A DNA stretch of 64,000 bases from Epiperipatus broadwayi. Its lineage: Eukaryota; Onychophora; Udeonychophora; Euonychophora; Peripatidae. The DNA lies in the NCBI GenBank assembly GCA_028023455.1, contig JAQFVV010000456.1:124001-188000 (forward strand). The letters are read 5' to 3'. Below, piece by piece: positions 24,215 to 36,496 of this stretch (positions are counted from its first letter, which is position 1; every line of letters begins with the position of its first letter). The translations under genes and the position numbers were made by a program. Under the pieces are notes generated by a model that was given only the letters and a program-made list of their open reading frames with translations, did not search any database and was not told the DNA's origin.

Positions 24215-25394
24215 TTACATGATCCTCAGCTTACAAAACTAATTTACATAAATATCAATTGCACATTTTTAAAATTTGAAACAATGTTATGAGTCACCAC
24301 TTATAATATTAATATTATGATAATATTTAATGCTAAATTAATTTTATAATTTTACCTAACAAATTAAACACTTTAAAATAACATATTTTAAATAATACTT
24401 TATCAGTCTAGCTAACACTTAACTTTAATGTGTCTATTTTTCTAGTTTATCTTTATTAACTACAACTATTTTAAAACAACTAATTAAATAATTTCTTATA
24501 TTTATTTTTATCATATTCAAATGTTTCTTATTTTTTAAAATAATTCTGAAAGTAATTTTAAAACTTTATTTTAAAAAAAACTTTGCAAGGACAAAATATG
24601 TGTATTGTTAGTCACATGACTATAATCCCAGACAAAAATGTTGCAATTTTTTATATTCACTATCTGAAATAGGATAAATTAAATATTTAACTACAAAATA
24701 TTATATTATAAAAATAATAGTAAAATATAATGATAAAATTTGGAATAATAAATTTTGACATTATTTAAACAATAAATAAAATTGAATACACTTGTATATC
24801 CCACAAAAGACTAAAACATTTAATAAACAATTATAATATAAATTTAATTCTACTTTTATTAAAATACATTTAATAAGTTATTTAATTTTTAATCATTATT
24901 ACAGCAATCATTTACCCTTTCAAATTTCTTCAAATGACTGTAAACTTTTAAGCTTTCACATAATTATATCAAACAATTTGGAAAAATTTGAAAGTGTAAA
25001 ATGACTTTAAGCGGGTTTTTTGAATTCAAATTTAAAATTTTTAACAAGAAGTTTTCAAATAATAGCTTTCAAAACTGTGCATGTTTTTTATATGGAGATG
25101 AGACATTTGTATATTATTTATCTGTGCTGTACATGTAGTAGCTTGCTTTGGATGTGAATTAAAAAAATAGGCATCTTCCTAATAATTTATTAATATTTGG
25201 GTGTCACTAGTAAACTATCATATTTTGTGATCCTGCAAGTGATCTCTTCCTTTCCACAAATTTTTTTTAAAGAGCAATTGAAAGCAGATAATTATTTTTA
25301 TTTTCTAATTAAATTTCATATAATTTAAGTGCTTAAATAGCTTCTTTATTTTTTTTTCTAGGTAATTTTATTAAATATTATTTTGTGTCCTAAA

Positions 25395-27360
25395 ATGGAT
25401 AAGTGGCTGAAAACAGAAGCTCTTTAAAGAGCTACCATTAACTTTGAAAATTAATCCTTTGAATCACCAGGAAATACTTCTAAGCATCATGGTGATTTGG
25501 AAATACAAAGTAATAAGTGTGTAGTAAGTGGTGGTCTTGTTATTGTAAAAGATAAAATTATCAATACTATTAAAACAGCTCAAAATCTCAATGCTCCATC
25601 TAAAAAGAGAAAATATTGTAATAAATAATTGAAATATGGGTTTTCATTCATGGGAGATGCTGACTATCCAAAGCCATTATGCATTGTGTGTGGAGAGATG
25701 TTATCTAACATTGTCATGAAACCATACTTGTTAATGTGCAATTTACAGGCAAAACATCCAATATATGTAGAAAAAGATGTCAGTTTTTTCCTGCAATTAG
25801 TAGACAACTCAAATCTAACTTCTTTTGTGCTACCAGCAAACAAAGACAATGAAAATGCAATTGAAGTACCATACAGAATATACCACATTGCCAAAAATGG
25901 TCAAAATTATACAATTACTGAAAAATTGATCTCTTCATGTATCGAAGATGCTGTTTAATGTATGTTCAGTGACATATCCAAAAGATTAACAATATTCTAT
26001 TCTTAAATAATACAATTTCTCAGAGAATTAAAAAAACATCTGATGACATTGTATCAACAATAATTGAGAGAATAAAAAAAGACCTTTCTTTTCTATGTAG
26101 ATGGATGAAAGCACTGATGAATCCAATTTGTCAATTTTGCTCAAATATTGCAAGATATTTAAATGATAATGTTCTTGAAGAAAATCTTTTTCTTTGTGCT
26201 ATCCCCTTTCAGAAAAGTATACTGGTAAAGACATAGACAATTCCATTCAGGTTTATTTTTGTAAGTAAGAAATTGATTGAACCAATTGCTGTGCTGTTTG
26301 TATGGATGATGGAAAATCTGTGTCTAGCTATTATACAGGCTTATATGTTTGCATCAATGAAATCACTCTCCATATATATTGGAGTCATTGTTATATACCA
26401 GACAAAGCTTTGTGATCAGATCTCTGCCACATTCATTGAAAAGAGTGATTAGACAAGCTCTAAATGCTATTAATTTTATTAAAACCTTCAACAAAGTCCA
26501 GACTATTCAACTCATTGTTTGAAGAGATGGATAGCCTCCATTCCACATTGATTTTGCACTCTAGAATAATATGGTTTTCATGACAGAAAGTATTCACATG
26601 ATTGTTTGAATTAAGACATGAAAAGCAATTTTTTTTGAAGACTGTTATTTTGAATTAAGTTCTATGTTTCGTGAAACTGAATGGCTTCAACAATTTTTGT
26701 ACTTTCCTGATTTTTTTCAGAAATAAATAAACTTACTTAGGATTACTGAATAATTTCATAACCATTTTAAAATGTCTGACAAAATTAAGGATATGATTAA
26801 AAAATTAGATTTTGGGGAAAGTTGTATTCAGAGTGAAGTTTTTGAAACCCTTCACAGTTTCTTCTCTGAGAGTGAACCGAAAAGTAAAAATTAGTTCTAT
26901 AGCTCACTTAAAAGGACTAAATTCATCATTCAGACAACACTTTTCAAAGTAAAAATAGTGAAAATAATTGGATTTCAAATCCATTCAATGAACTGTTCTT
27001 CCAACAAGCTAGAACATTGTCCATATCACACAAAAAAATATTGATTGAACTTTCAACTGACATCTCTTTAGAATATGACTTCAAAAAGTGAAATGTCATT
27101 GATTTCTGGGCAGCTGTGACAGAAGAATACACAGATCTCAGTGATAGAGTATTAAAGTATTTATTGCTTTTTTGAATACATAGCTTGTCAAATCAGCCTT
27201 TTCATCCAATGCCTTTTTAAAGAGTAAACATTGCAATATCCTTAATGTGGCTCCTGATATAAGATTGTATCTGTCTTCATTTGAACCTGATTTTAAAAAC
27301 TCAGCTCTACAAAACAAGTACAAGGATCGCATTGAAATTATGAAGAAGTGTTACACTTGA
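25395..27360 (+). pseudogene. hAT transposase relic of the ZBED5/SCAND3/FAM200 type
   Basis: Plus-strand pieces in changing frames. It may start at MDKWLK (25,395). The best-preserved segment (25,600-25,958) reads LKYGFSFMGDADYPKPLCIVC, then GEMLSN and MKP, then KHP: the BED-finger-like region of this family, where C-x2-C is kept but the second cysteine/histidine pair is partly lost. Further on come MDESTDESNLSILLKY (the conserved MDE(S/T)TD block, first catalytic Asp region, ~26,101-26,150), ALNAINFIKTFNKVQ (~26,455-26,500), and a C-terminal dimerisation-region match, SSFEPDFKNSALQNKY (~27,270-27,320). hAT transposases cut and paste their own DNA and often become domesticated; here multiple stops and frameshifts show plain decay. 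I could not identify the terminal inverted repeats. Confidence 0.8.
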
Positions 27361-29530
27361 AGACTTATGTATATTAAGAAAGACCATTTGTATGAATTTT
27401 CATTATAATGTGATCCAAAATTTATTTTAATGCTTTTTTATTTGTTTTTAATTTTATAAAAAACTGAAATAAAGCTTAATATGTAAAATAAAAAATAAAA
27501 AACAAACATTACCATTAATTTGATTTGATAATTATTTAGAAAACCTAAGAACAATATACAAAGTGATAAAGAGCCATATTGTTTGTGTAGAAGAATGGGT
27601 GAGGATCTATGAGAGGAGAGGGTACGCATAAATGAAAAGCCTAATCAAAAGATAGAAAGAAAAAACATTGGGAATTTTTTTATTAGAGTAAAATTATGCG
27701 TGAATTCTGAAATGTATATGATCTTAAAATGAAACCATGTTATCAAAATGTTACATTACATAATGATTACATGCATATAAATATAATCATTATATAATAT
27801 TACATTTACTCATAATTATAACAATTTAGGAAACTCCATATAAAAGTTTTCGATAATGAAAAGAATTTTCTAGTACAAAACAAAATTGTAAGTTTTTAAA
27901 AACAAAATTCTGAATCACAGATGTAAATCAGAGTTTTTGACTAATTTCTGTGGATAATTTTTCTACTATCTATGATCAGTGGGTTTTTTAAAAAAAAGAA
28001 AAACGTTTGCAATAACGTGCTCCATTTTATTCCAACGAGGACTAATTACTGCTATATTTGTTTTATATTTTTATCAAAGAGGTTTGAAAACCTATTTAGT
28101 ATATATATATATATATAATTTAATTCGCAATTGATTTGTGTTTTTCAGTTCACCAAATATGGATTTACTATTTTTTGAATTATACTGTTAATTATTTGTG
28201 GAATATTAAAATGAATATTTAATAATTATTAAAGTTTTGACTTTTAAAAACAATTTTTTTAAAAAATTATTTTATGCTTCATTTGTTTTTGTTTTTTTAA
28301 TCATTTTAATATAAAATGTATTTGGAGCCTAAATTTGAAATCTAGGTTTACAAAGAAATGCACTAGAGGGTGTAAAATGACAAGAATTTTATTTATTTTA
28401 TTTTTTTCGATATTGAAAAAATCTAATGATTAAAATAAAAAAGAATATAATCAATTTTAACCGTATAATTTTTTAAGATATTTTAATATAAATTGCAAAT
28501 AAATCTATAGATAATTATTTTATCTTATTTGATTAATATTTTACATTTTCTTTAATATATTTAATAAAAATATATAAACATAAACTGAACCAGTTAAAAA
28601 ATTATATTCGATTCAAATAAGGAACTAAGTATGGTTAATAAACACATGCGTATACAGAAGTTTTAACTGAGCACTTGCCATTTAAAATATAATGTGTAAT
28701 GTAGTTTTCATTTACAAGAAGAAGAAAAAGGTAAAATATTTACATCTACATATGATTAAGTTCCAAGTCAAAGTTTTATTCTTACGATTGATAAACACCA
28801 TGCATCTGTTAAATTGTGAATTTTGAGAAAATAGATTGTTTGCATTCATGTAGATATAGTGAATATTTCTATACATTTAAAAGTCATTTTCTCTTTATTC
28901 TTTGCAATACATCACAGCGCTTGAAATATTCTCTACTTACGGTCCTTTCGCACTCAATAACTGCTTTTTTAGATGCTTGTTTAATTTTTTTTCTCAGATA
29001 TTTTATGTTTCATATTAGCTACATGTTTTGTGTTTCATGGCTTATGATTATATCATATTTAAAAAATAACTATAATTAAATTTGTAATCTGGGATACTGG
29101 ATGAGTAAGCATTATATAGGAATTAATATACATAACTTTCTACCATCTATTGATTATTATAGCTTGCACTAGGTGACACTACTGTGTAGAAAAAGTTGCT
29201 AATGTTAAAAGCTTACATAAACATAAAAAAGATAATCATGTGATATTGTAATGATTATATATATATAACTTCAAACATTATACTCTTTATACTTTTTTAT
29301 TTTTTACTCTCTCCATATCTATTTATATATAATTTTGAAACCTTTTAATATCAGCCATTTTCATTATAAGACTACTTATGGCAATATAATTCTTTGTGAC
29401 TTTCGCAGTTTCTTTAGTCTGAGCTCTTATCCCCTATAGAATTTTCTGGTTCAAAAGAACTTAAATAGTAATAGTTTTGGCAAAATAACTTTGATTTTAT
29501 CATAAGGCATGAATAAATTTAGGTTATGAA
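27361..29530. other. Intergenic stretch, nothing recognisable
   Basis: AT-rich sequence with short AT tracts (28,098-28,118; 29,259-29,270) and no frame, RNA gene or inverted repeat that I can support. Confidence 0.4.
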
Positions 29531-29531
29531 T

Positions 29532-29617
29532 AAATCAAGTCATCAAAGTATAATATATATATATATATATTGTAAAATCAAGTCATCAAAGTATAATATA
29601 TATATATATATATTGTA
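29532..29617. repeat. Tandemly duplicated unit carrying an (AT)n tract
   Basis: AATCAAGTCATCAAAGTATA followed by (AT)n and TTGTAA occurs twice in succession, so the duplication copied the microsatellite along with its flank. Confidence 0.8.
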
Positions 29618-30000
29618 ATGGAAAATTGATAGTTAAGAGTAGTGTTAATACAAAATTCTTCCAAATGTTACAGAAAGAGAATGTGTCTATTGCATATCAC
29701 ATGTCTATAAATTTAAATAATTCATTAAATAGCTAAATACTTTTATGTGTCAAGCAAAAGTTAATTAATAATGTACATGCAATATCTTTTCATGCCATCA
29801 GGCAGTAAATACTACATACTAAATACTCAAATATGTATATACAAATATTTTCTTTCAGAGAAACTTCCTTTTAACATTAACCTGTTCAACTGTCCTAATG
29901 GGTTGTGAACATAAAATATATAGGTAATGAGGATATTATATGGCATTAAACAACAAATAATGTGTTATAATATCAACACAAAAATTATATATATATATAT

Positions 30001-30253
30001 CATCAACCATTATCAATCCACTGCAGGATGAAGGTCTCTCCAAGTTCAATCCATCTTTTCCTATCTTTAGGTTCTTTTCTCCACATCACCCCTGCAGACT
30101 TTTTTATTTCATCCATCCATTTCACATGTGGTCTCTTTCTGGGTCTTTTACAATCTCTTGGAATTCAGTTTAAAATTTCAATTGTCCATTTATTATCATC
30201 TCTTCTAGCAATATGTCCAGCCCAACTCCACTTCAGTCTTTTAATTTTTTCAA
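30001..30253 (-). pseudogene. 3' piece of a twin-primed RTE-type LINE (C-terminus of the RT protein)
   Basis: On the minus strand this encodes the last ~84 residues and stop of the LINE protein: IEKIKRLKWSWAGHIARRDDN, then CKRPRKRPH-x-W, and IELGETFILQWID before the stop. It matches 34,342-34,590. The element 3' end follows at ~30,001 with GATGAT and then (AT)n, as in RTE elements, whose tails are short tandem repeats rather than poly-A. It is contiguous in protein terms with the oppositely oriented piece at 30,262-31,080. Confidence 0.8.
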
Positions 30254-30261
30254 TATGAATT

Positions 30262-31080
30262 GCCATTATGCTTAGGATTTGTAGATTATGAAAGGGCATT
30301 TGATTCTATAAATATTTCTTCAGTGATTAAAGCATTGGATCATTAAGGTGTAGATCCAGGATACTGTCATATTTTAAAGAATATTTATAAAAATGCAACA
30401 GCAACAATTAGATCACATAATGATAGTAGGAAAATCAACATTGAAAAGGGTGTAAGACAGGTTAACTCTATATCTCCAAAACTTTTTACAGCAGTGTTGC
30501 AAGAAGTATTTTGTGGAGTAAAATGGGAAGTTAAAGGAATGAAAGTAAATGGAGATTATTTAAGTCATCTAGATTTTGCAGGTGATGTAGTTGTTTTTGC
30601 AAGTAATGCTTTGAAGTTACAGGAAATGTTGCAGGAGTTATCAGATGAAAGTAGGAAAATAGGACTAAAGATGAAATGTTAAAAAGACTAAAGTAATGTT
30701 GAATAGATTTTCTCAAATTATGAAAATAAAGATTGATTATGATGAGTTAGAAGAATTTAATAGTTACAAATACCTTGGTCAGATTATTAATACAGATGGA
30801 AACATAATGGATGAAATTAATCACAGAATTAAACTTGGTTGGACTGCTTTTGGTAGAAATAACTTGATACTAAAAAGAAATATGCCTATGTGTTTGAAAA
30901 GGAAGGTTTTTAATAAATGTCTTTTGCCAGTTCTTACTTATGGATCTGAGACTTGGACACTTAATAGATGAGCAATACAGTGACTGGAGAGATGCATGTT
31001 GGGAGTAACAAGAAGAGATCGAAAATGCAATATATGGGTAAGAGAACAAGCAGGTGTTACTGACCTCATTGAAATATATA
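30262..31080 (+). pseudogene. Inverted 5' piece of the same RTE-type LINE (reverse transcriptase)
   Basis: The plus strand encodes RT from LGFVDYERAFDSIN (motif A region, with a stop a little further on), through VRQVNSISPKLFTAVL (motif B region) and HLDFAGDVVVFA (motif C, normally FADD, here with the catalytic second Asp changed to Gly), to KYLGQIINTDGN, MCLKRKVFNKCLLPVLTYGSE and VREQAGVTDLIE. It stops there, at exactly the residue where the inverted piece on its left takes up. The right flank is again (AT)n. The piece lacks the endonuclease and N-terminal RT. One frameshift near 30,680 and several stops make it dead. Confidence 0.8.
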
Positions 31081-31082
31081 TA

Positions 31083-31149
31083 TATATAATTGTTACAAAA
31101 TAAATTAATAAACAAATAAGTAAATAAAAAGTTATCTGAACATTTTGGT
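31083..31149. other. Short flank between LINE and foldback element
   Basis: AT-rich spacer; it begins with the (AT)n that probably belongs to the LINE's target duplication. Confidence 0.3.
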
Positions 31150-31900
31150 ATCTTTAACTTAACTCATATTGTCAATCTTAACAACAATATCACATGATTT
31201 TCTCATATGCTTATTCACCTACTTCCAAAAAAAGTTATTTTCATTCTTCTCTAGAAACATCTATTGAAAGTTTCAATAATGAAAGTTCATCTGTCAGTAT
31301 AGCATTACAAAATATTCATCTCCTGAACAGTTTCTAGCTTTTGCCTTCAGTAGCGATTGATATTTTAATGACAGCATTTTTATCACTACTACAAGCTCTT
31401 TTTTTTTAGCTATTAAAGTTAATACTAACAACAATATCACTATACTTATTAATATGATCAGTTATTTGCTTCCTAGAACGATTTTCTTCATACTATTCTA
31501 AAACTCATTTATTGTGTACTTCAGTAATGATTGAACTCTAACTAGTATTGTGATATAAAACCCCCATTTCCAGAGTTTGTAGCCTTCATCAGTGAAGACT
31601 AGAATTCAAAACTGGAACTAATGCATCTAGCAGACATATTTAGTGTCTTTATATTATCCAAAAAAATATGCTGAAAATTTTAAAAAACCTAAGGTTTTTA
31701 ACTCTACATTAGATTTTTGTATTTATATGGATGTAACACTAGGCCACTTCCTATATATTTTAGTACAAACTTCAGTTATATAATAGAATATGATACTAGA
31801 GTATGATAAAAATTAGTACTCTTGAAAACATATAAATAAGCAAATAAGAACATCATGTGATATTGTTTGCATTAATCTTCTTAGTCATATAGTGACTTTA
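31150..31900. mobile_element. Foldback element with long inverted arms
   Basis: The left arm around 31,170-31,220 (CAACAATATCACATGATTTT, then ATGCTTATT) is repeated in inverse near 31,825-31,875 (AATAAGAACATCATGTGATA, then TTGTTTGCATTAA). The interior (31,570-31,600) has a TGTAGCCTTCATCAGTGAAG motif shared with the foldbacks at 42.5 and 50.9 kb. No ORF; a non-autonomous DNA element is likely. Confidence 0.5.
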
Positions 31901-32481
31901 ACAACCATTATAGAAATAATGTCTCTAAAATATATATGAATTTTTATCATATCAGATTTATATAGCTATGCAAATGAATTAAACTGGATTCAAAAATTTA
32001 TCAGCTTAATAGTATAAAAGGAAAAAGGCAATTTTCTGTGCATGAGTACATCATTTCCAATTTTGACTATGAATCTTCTCTGATGAAGACAAAAGTGAGA
32101 AACCTATCTGAACATTCAGGATTTTGTAGCACCATATTATCTGGTATTCAAATATTATTGCTGTAGATGGTTCTAAAATAACATAAAATTAACTGCTCTT
32201 ATTAATCCTATTCATTCCATGAACAATATGTAAATTTATTAAACTTATTATTTTTATGAAACAGATCTACTAGAAATAAAGACAAATAATCAGATCATGG
32301 GTGTATTTATAATTAGGCAATACATTCAAGGTTGTTTTAGATGTAGAGTCTAGAACCTATAAAAATATTAAGGTCTACACACTCATGATTAACCAAATCA
32401 TTTTCAGGAATTGAACCCACAATAATTATAAGTATAAATTTAAGTAATCTATTCATTCAGTATAATGGATGTTTGTTATAG

Positions 32482-32738
32482 TAAATAGAGGGTTTGATCT
32501 TATGATTTTCAGTATTGCTTAAACTTTAATGGGCAGACCTCATTCTTCTCATCCTTCCAACACTTCACCTGTCAATTTCACTGAAAATTAAAGTTTAAGG
32601 AACCAAGAGCTTTAAGCATTTTTGTCATTGGATTTTCAGTGAAATGAATGATTGAATTATTGAAAGGATGAGAAGATTAAAACTTGTCCATTAAAATTTA
32701 AGAAACTGAAAATCCTAAGTTCAAATCCCTCTATTTAA
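32482..32738. mobile_element. Foldback element, family C (short copy)
   Basis: ATAGAGGGTTTGATCTTATG, then TTTTCAG and a CTTAAACTTTAATGG block on the left, are mirrored on the right up to CCCTCTATTT at 32,737. Arms are ~110 bases around a small loop. The AAACTTTAATGG...CTTCTCATCCTTCCAA core is shared with the longer copy at 39,233-39,768. Confidence 0.65.
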
Positions 32739-34320
32739 ATAGAAATTTAATAAATCTATTTTCTAAAGACATAAGTTATATGTTTACTTTGTCCCATTTT
32801 TTATTTGCAAATTCTCTTATAATTTTGTCAATGGGCAATGGCTTAATATTTCAGTCTTTATAGAAGTACTGATAATGGTTTTGATTTCGAGTGAGAAAAG
32901 CCAGACTCAAATATTTTTTTATATGATTTATTTCTTCCCGGAATTGAAACCTTCTAAATCTGAAATGCCACATTTGTTGACAGATGTCATTCTATATGTG
33001 CTAATTGTGCTGCTTTGTATCCAAAAAAATTTTTTAAAATAATAAAAATACATCCACAAACGAATTTTCTACGTCCTAATCATAATTGTCATGGAAACAA
33101 TTTTGCTTTATTAGATTGATTTATCAATATGAAACTCAAATCTATCATTTAAAAAATTATGTGCAATCCTCTTTTATCTTATATTCTATTGTTAATTTAT
33201 TTATTATTAAATAAAATACTCAAATTCAAAATTTATCTGAAAAATTTAGATTTATAGTTTGGTCATATTTATTACTTACTTCATCAAGAAATATTTTCAC
33301 TTCTGTTGGCTGTCAAAAATTTTAAATTCTGATTTTGTTGTAAATTCTTTGTAAAAAAATTACAAATTTATTGCAAGTAATTTTCCAATACAAAGATTTA
33401 TAACAATGTCTAATTTAATGTCACACTTTCAGAAAAATGTATTATGATATTTATATTTTAAAGAATATTTTTCCAAATAATACACAATTAAAGATGCTTT
33501 AAAATGTTTACATTTTTCAACAAAAATTTTAGCTTCATATTAGTATGTAGTGATTGTTTTTCACATTTATTTACATTTATTAATGCTTTCTGAATGCTTT
33601 CATGTTTATTATAAAATGCTTTAATAACCTCATGTCTAGCTGACTACTAATTTCATGCATATTGTATAATGCATTTGTATTTTTTTCATAAGATTTGTTT
33701 AACTTTATCCAATTCTGTGGGGAGGCTGAAAAGAATGAATAAATTTTTCAAAAAATTCCAAAATTGTTTAAATCAATTATCCAACATTCTGAAGCAGCTA
33801 TTCAAATATATTTTAAGTTATGTTCAATACAAAGAATCAACAGATTTAAATTATAAATTTTGTGAATCCTTACTTAAACATCATTACATAATCATTCATA
33901 TTGTTCATGTTATGAAATAATTGTGATTCTCAATCATTTGTGTCTAAATCTTATCTTTAGCCAAATTTGAAAAATCTTTTGACAATTTGACTATTTTTGG
34001 AATGTGACATAATGTTATTATCAATGGATGAACATAATTGATATTTGGCTATACAATACTGATTTTATAATATATTTTATTTTTACTTTCATTATATAGT
34101 TTGATTTATCAGTTTAATTATTAATTTGTTTGTAAATTCATCTTGTACATATTTGATGACAAATAAAAATATTTTCTTTAATTGGACTACCATATTTTCA
34201 AAGAGGATCTCTAAGAATATAGTCACATTCAGATAATGAATTAATACCATCTAAAAGATTCCCATTTTCAGAATAGTTTTACTAGAATCACTATACCAAA
34301 CTACCCTCCTTTAGATAATA
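32739..34320. other. Intergenic stretch, nothing recognisable
   Basis: AT-rich, no supported frame. A frame of 83 codons at 33,669 has no recognisable domain and ordinary AT-rich composition, so I do not call it a gene. Confidence 0.4.
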
Positions 34321-34341
34321 ATTATGCCATCATCATCATCA

Positions 34342-35446
34342 TCAACTATTATCAATCCACTGCAGTATGAAGGTCTCTCCAAGTTCAATCCATCTTTTCC
34401 TATCTTTAGCTTCTCTTCTCCACATCACCCCTGCACACTTTCTTAATTCATCCACCCATCTCACATGTGGTCTCTTTCTGGGTCTTTTACAATCTCTTAG
34501 AATCCAGTTTAAAATTTTAATTGTCCATCTGTTATCATCTCTTCTAACAATATGTCCAGCTCCACTCCACTTCAGTCTTTTAATTTTTGTAATGAGGTCA
34601 ATAATACCTGTTTGTTCTCTTACCCATACATTGCATTTTTGATTTCTTCTTGTTATTCCCAACATGCATATCTCCATACTTTGAGTAGTCTGAAGTCTCT
34701 GCATTGCTCTTCTATTAAGTGTCCAAGTCTCAGATCCATACGTAAGAACTGGAAAAACACATTTATTAAAAACCTTCCTTTTCAAACACATAGGCATATT
34801 CCTTTTAATATCAAGTTATTTCTACCAAAAGCACTCCAACCAAGTTTAATTCTATGATTAATTTCATCCATTATATTTCCATCTGTATTAATAATCTGAC
34901 CAAGGAATTTGTAACTGTTAACTTCTAACTCATCATAATCAATCTTTATTTTCATATTTTGGGAAAATCTATTAAACATTACTTTAGTCTTTTTAACATT
35001 TATCTTTAGTCTTACTTTCCTACTTTCATATGATAACTCCTGCAACATTTCCTGTAGCTCTAAAGCATTATTTGCAAAAACAACATCATCTGCAAAATCT
35101 AAATGACTTAAATAATCTCCATTTACTTTCACTCCTTTAGCTTCCCATTTTAATACACAAAATACTTTTTGCAGGACTGCTGTAAAAAGTTTTGGAATAT
35201 GGAGTCACCCTGTCTTGCACCCTTTTCAATGTTGATTTTTCTACTATCATTATGTAATCTAATTGTTGCTATTACATTTTTATGAATATTCTTCAAATTA
35301 TGACAATAACCTGGATCTACACCTTGATGCTCCAATGCTTTAATCACTGAAGAAATGTTTATAGAATCAAATGCCTTTTCATAGTCTACAAATCCTAAGC
35401 ATAATGGCAACTCATATTCATTTTTCTTTTCTATAATTTCTCTCAA
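34342..35446 (-). pseudogene. RT palm, thumb and C-terminal part of the RTE-type LINE
   Basis: Three overlapping frames make up this part. 35,446-35,150 has LPLCLGFVDYEKAFDSIN (motif A) and RKINIEKGARQGDSIFQN (motif B; a normal copy has RQGD(S/P)(I/L)SP). 35,132-34,782 has LSHLDFADDVVFANN (motif C, both catalytic Asp kept) and then YKFLGQIINTDGN. 34,797-34,342 is the C-terminal region with LTYGSETWTL, WSGAGHIVRRDDNRW and CKRPRKRPHVRWVDEL, ending in a TGA or TAA-type stop. The frames join by small indels near 35,140 and 34,790. In an active element this protein would copy the element RNA at a nicked chromosomal site in the nucleus. Confidence 0.8.
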
Positions 35447-35559
35447 TACCTGGATATGATCTACTGTACTAAAACCACTTTTAAATCCAGCTTGTTCTCT
35501 TGGTTGGTGGAAATTCAGTGTTTTCTGTAGATGAGTTGTAATTATCTTAGTAAAAATTT

Positions 35560-35808
35560 TTATAAAACTGATAAAAGACTGATAGGTCTGTAATTTCTAA
35601 TATCTTCTTTATCACCTTTTTTAAATATTAATATTAATACTGCATTTTTCCAATCACCTGGTACATCTTTATCATTTAGACATTTGGTATATAACTTTGC
35701 TAAAAAAAATTCTATTTCTTCATCTGCTTCTTTTAATATATCAATTACAATTCCATCATTACCTGGAGCCTTCCCTTTCTTAATTGCATGTCTCACTTCC
35801 TCATTCAA
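35560..35808 (-). pseudogene. RT fingers segment of the RTE-type LINE
   Basis: The minus-strand frame encodes [20 protein letters not shown] and then [20 protein letters not shown] and YRPISLL. These are the classic N-terminal RT motifs of non-LTR elements (K(A/S)PG-DGI, W-x-A-x-(I/V)-P(I)-[10 protein letters not shown]). A break of about 110 bases separates it from motif A. Confidence 0.85.
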
Positions 35809-36496
35809 AATTTCTGGGCAATTCGGAAGATATAGTATGTATAGGAGGCACTTGTTCTTTATTACTATATAATTTTTGATAGAAGTCTTCTACACATTTT
35901 ATGATGTCATCTCTCTTTTTAGTAATAATGCCATCTTTTTTTCTTATTGCAGATATAAATTTCCTACCAATACCAAAATGTTATTTTACACTCTTTAGAC
36001 TTTTATTCTCTTCTACAGCTTTCCTTGCTAGTTCACAATTATACTTTCTTATATCATTTTCAATTCTTTTCCGCACCATTTTACAAAATTCGAGATATTC
36101 AATCTTTTTTAATGCATCATTATTGTATATCCTCATATTCCTTCTTTTCTTCATAAATTCTCTAGTCTCAGTAGAAATTTTATTGGTCAATTGCTGCTTT
36201 TTTCTACCAGCTATTTTTGTTGCAAGTTTTAAAAGTGTATCATTTATTTTCCTATTAATGTCATTTAAATCTGAATCATGTTCAAAATCTACTAATATTT
36301 GAAACCGATTTGTAAGTTCTAATTTAAATTCATTAGAATGTTTCTGAAGATTAGGAATATTAACTGTAAATATTGTTTTTCTTAATAATTTTTGTCTCTC
36401 CAGTTTTGCATTAACATGTATCTTACATCTTACTAATCGATGATCACTTCCTGTGTTAAATTTATTAAGAACATTACAATCTTGAAATATGTATTT

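Larger units (their letters stand above)
19863..25050 (-). mobile_element. Diverged third LTR copy of the giant-LTR family (probably solo)
   Basis: From TGTAGTACCCTCACCTTT at 19,863 the sequence follows the right LTR end at 8,060. Shared landmarks are an ACTAGCTCAA block, a CATTGAG...ATCTCAATGGCATAAGAA block (20,117-20,160 against 8,297-8,341) and a GGGATTTTATATCA block (about 20,364 against 8,531). Far downstream, the promoter region at 24,181-24,265 matches 11,356-11,440, including the CCAAT/TATA pair and a TTATTTACATA-like segment. The right end is vague, near 25,050. Divergence is much greater than between the first two LTRs. No PBS or gag adjoins it, so a solo LTR is most likely. It is lengthened by later insertions, including the (AT)n at 22,258. 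Confidence 0.6.

Noticed and set aside
28816-29079. 87-codon frame with many aromatic and Cys residues
   Set aside because: Chance open frame in AT-rich DNA; no start context, family match or partner exon.
35901-36302. 133-codon hydrophobic plus-strand frame resembling a membrane protein
   Set aside because: It is the antisense of the LINE linker/RT region; hydrophobicity comes from reverse-reading Lys/Glu-rich codons.
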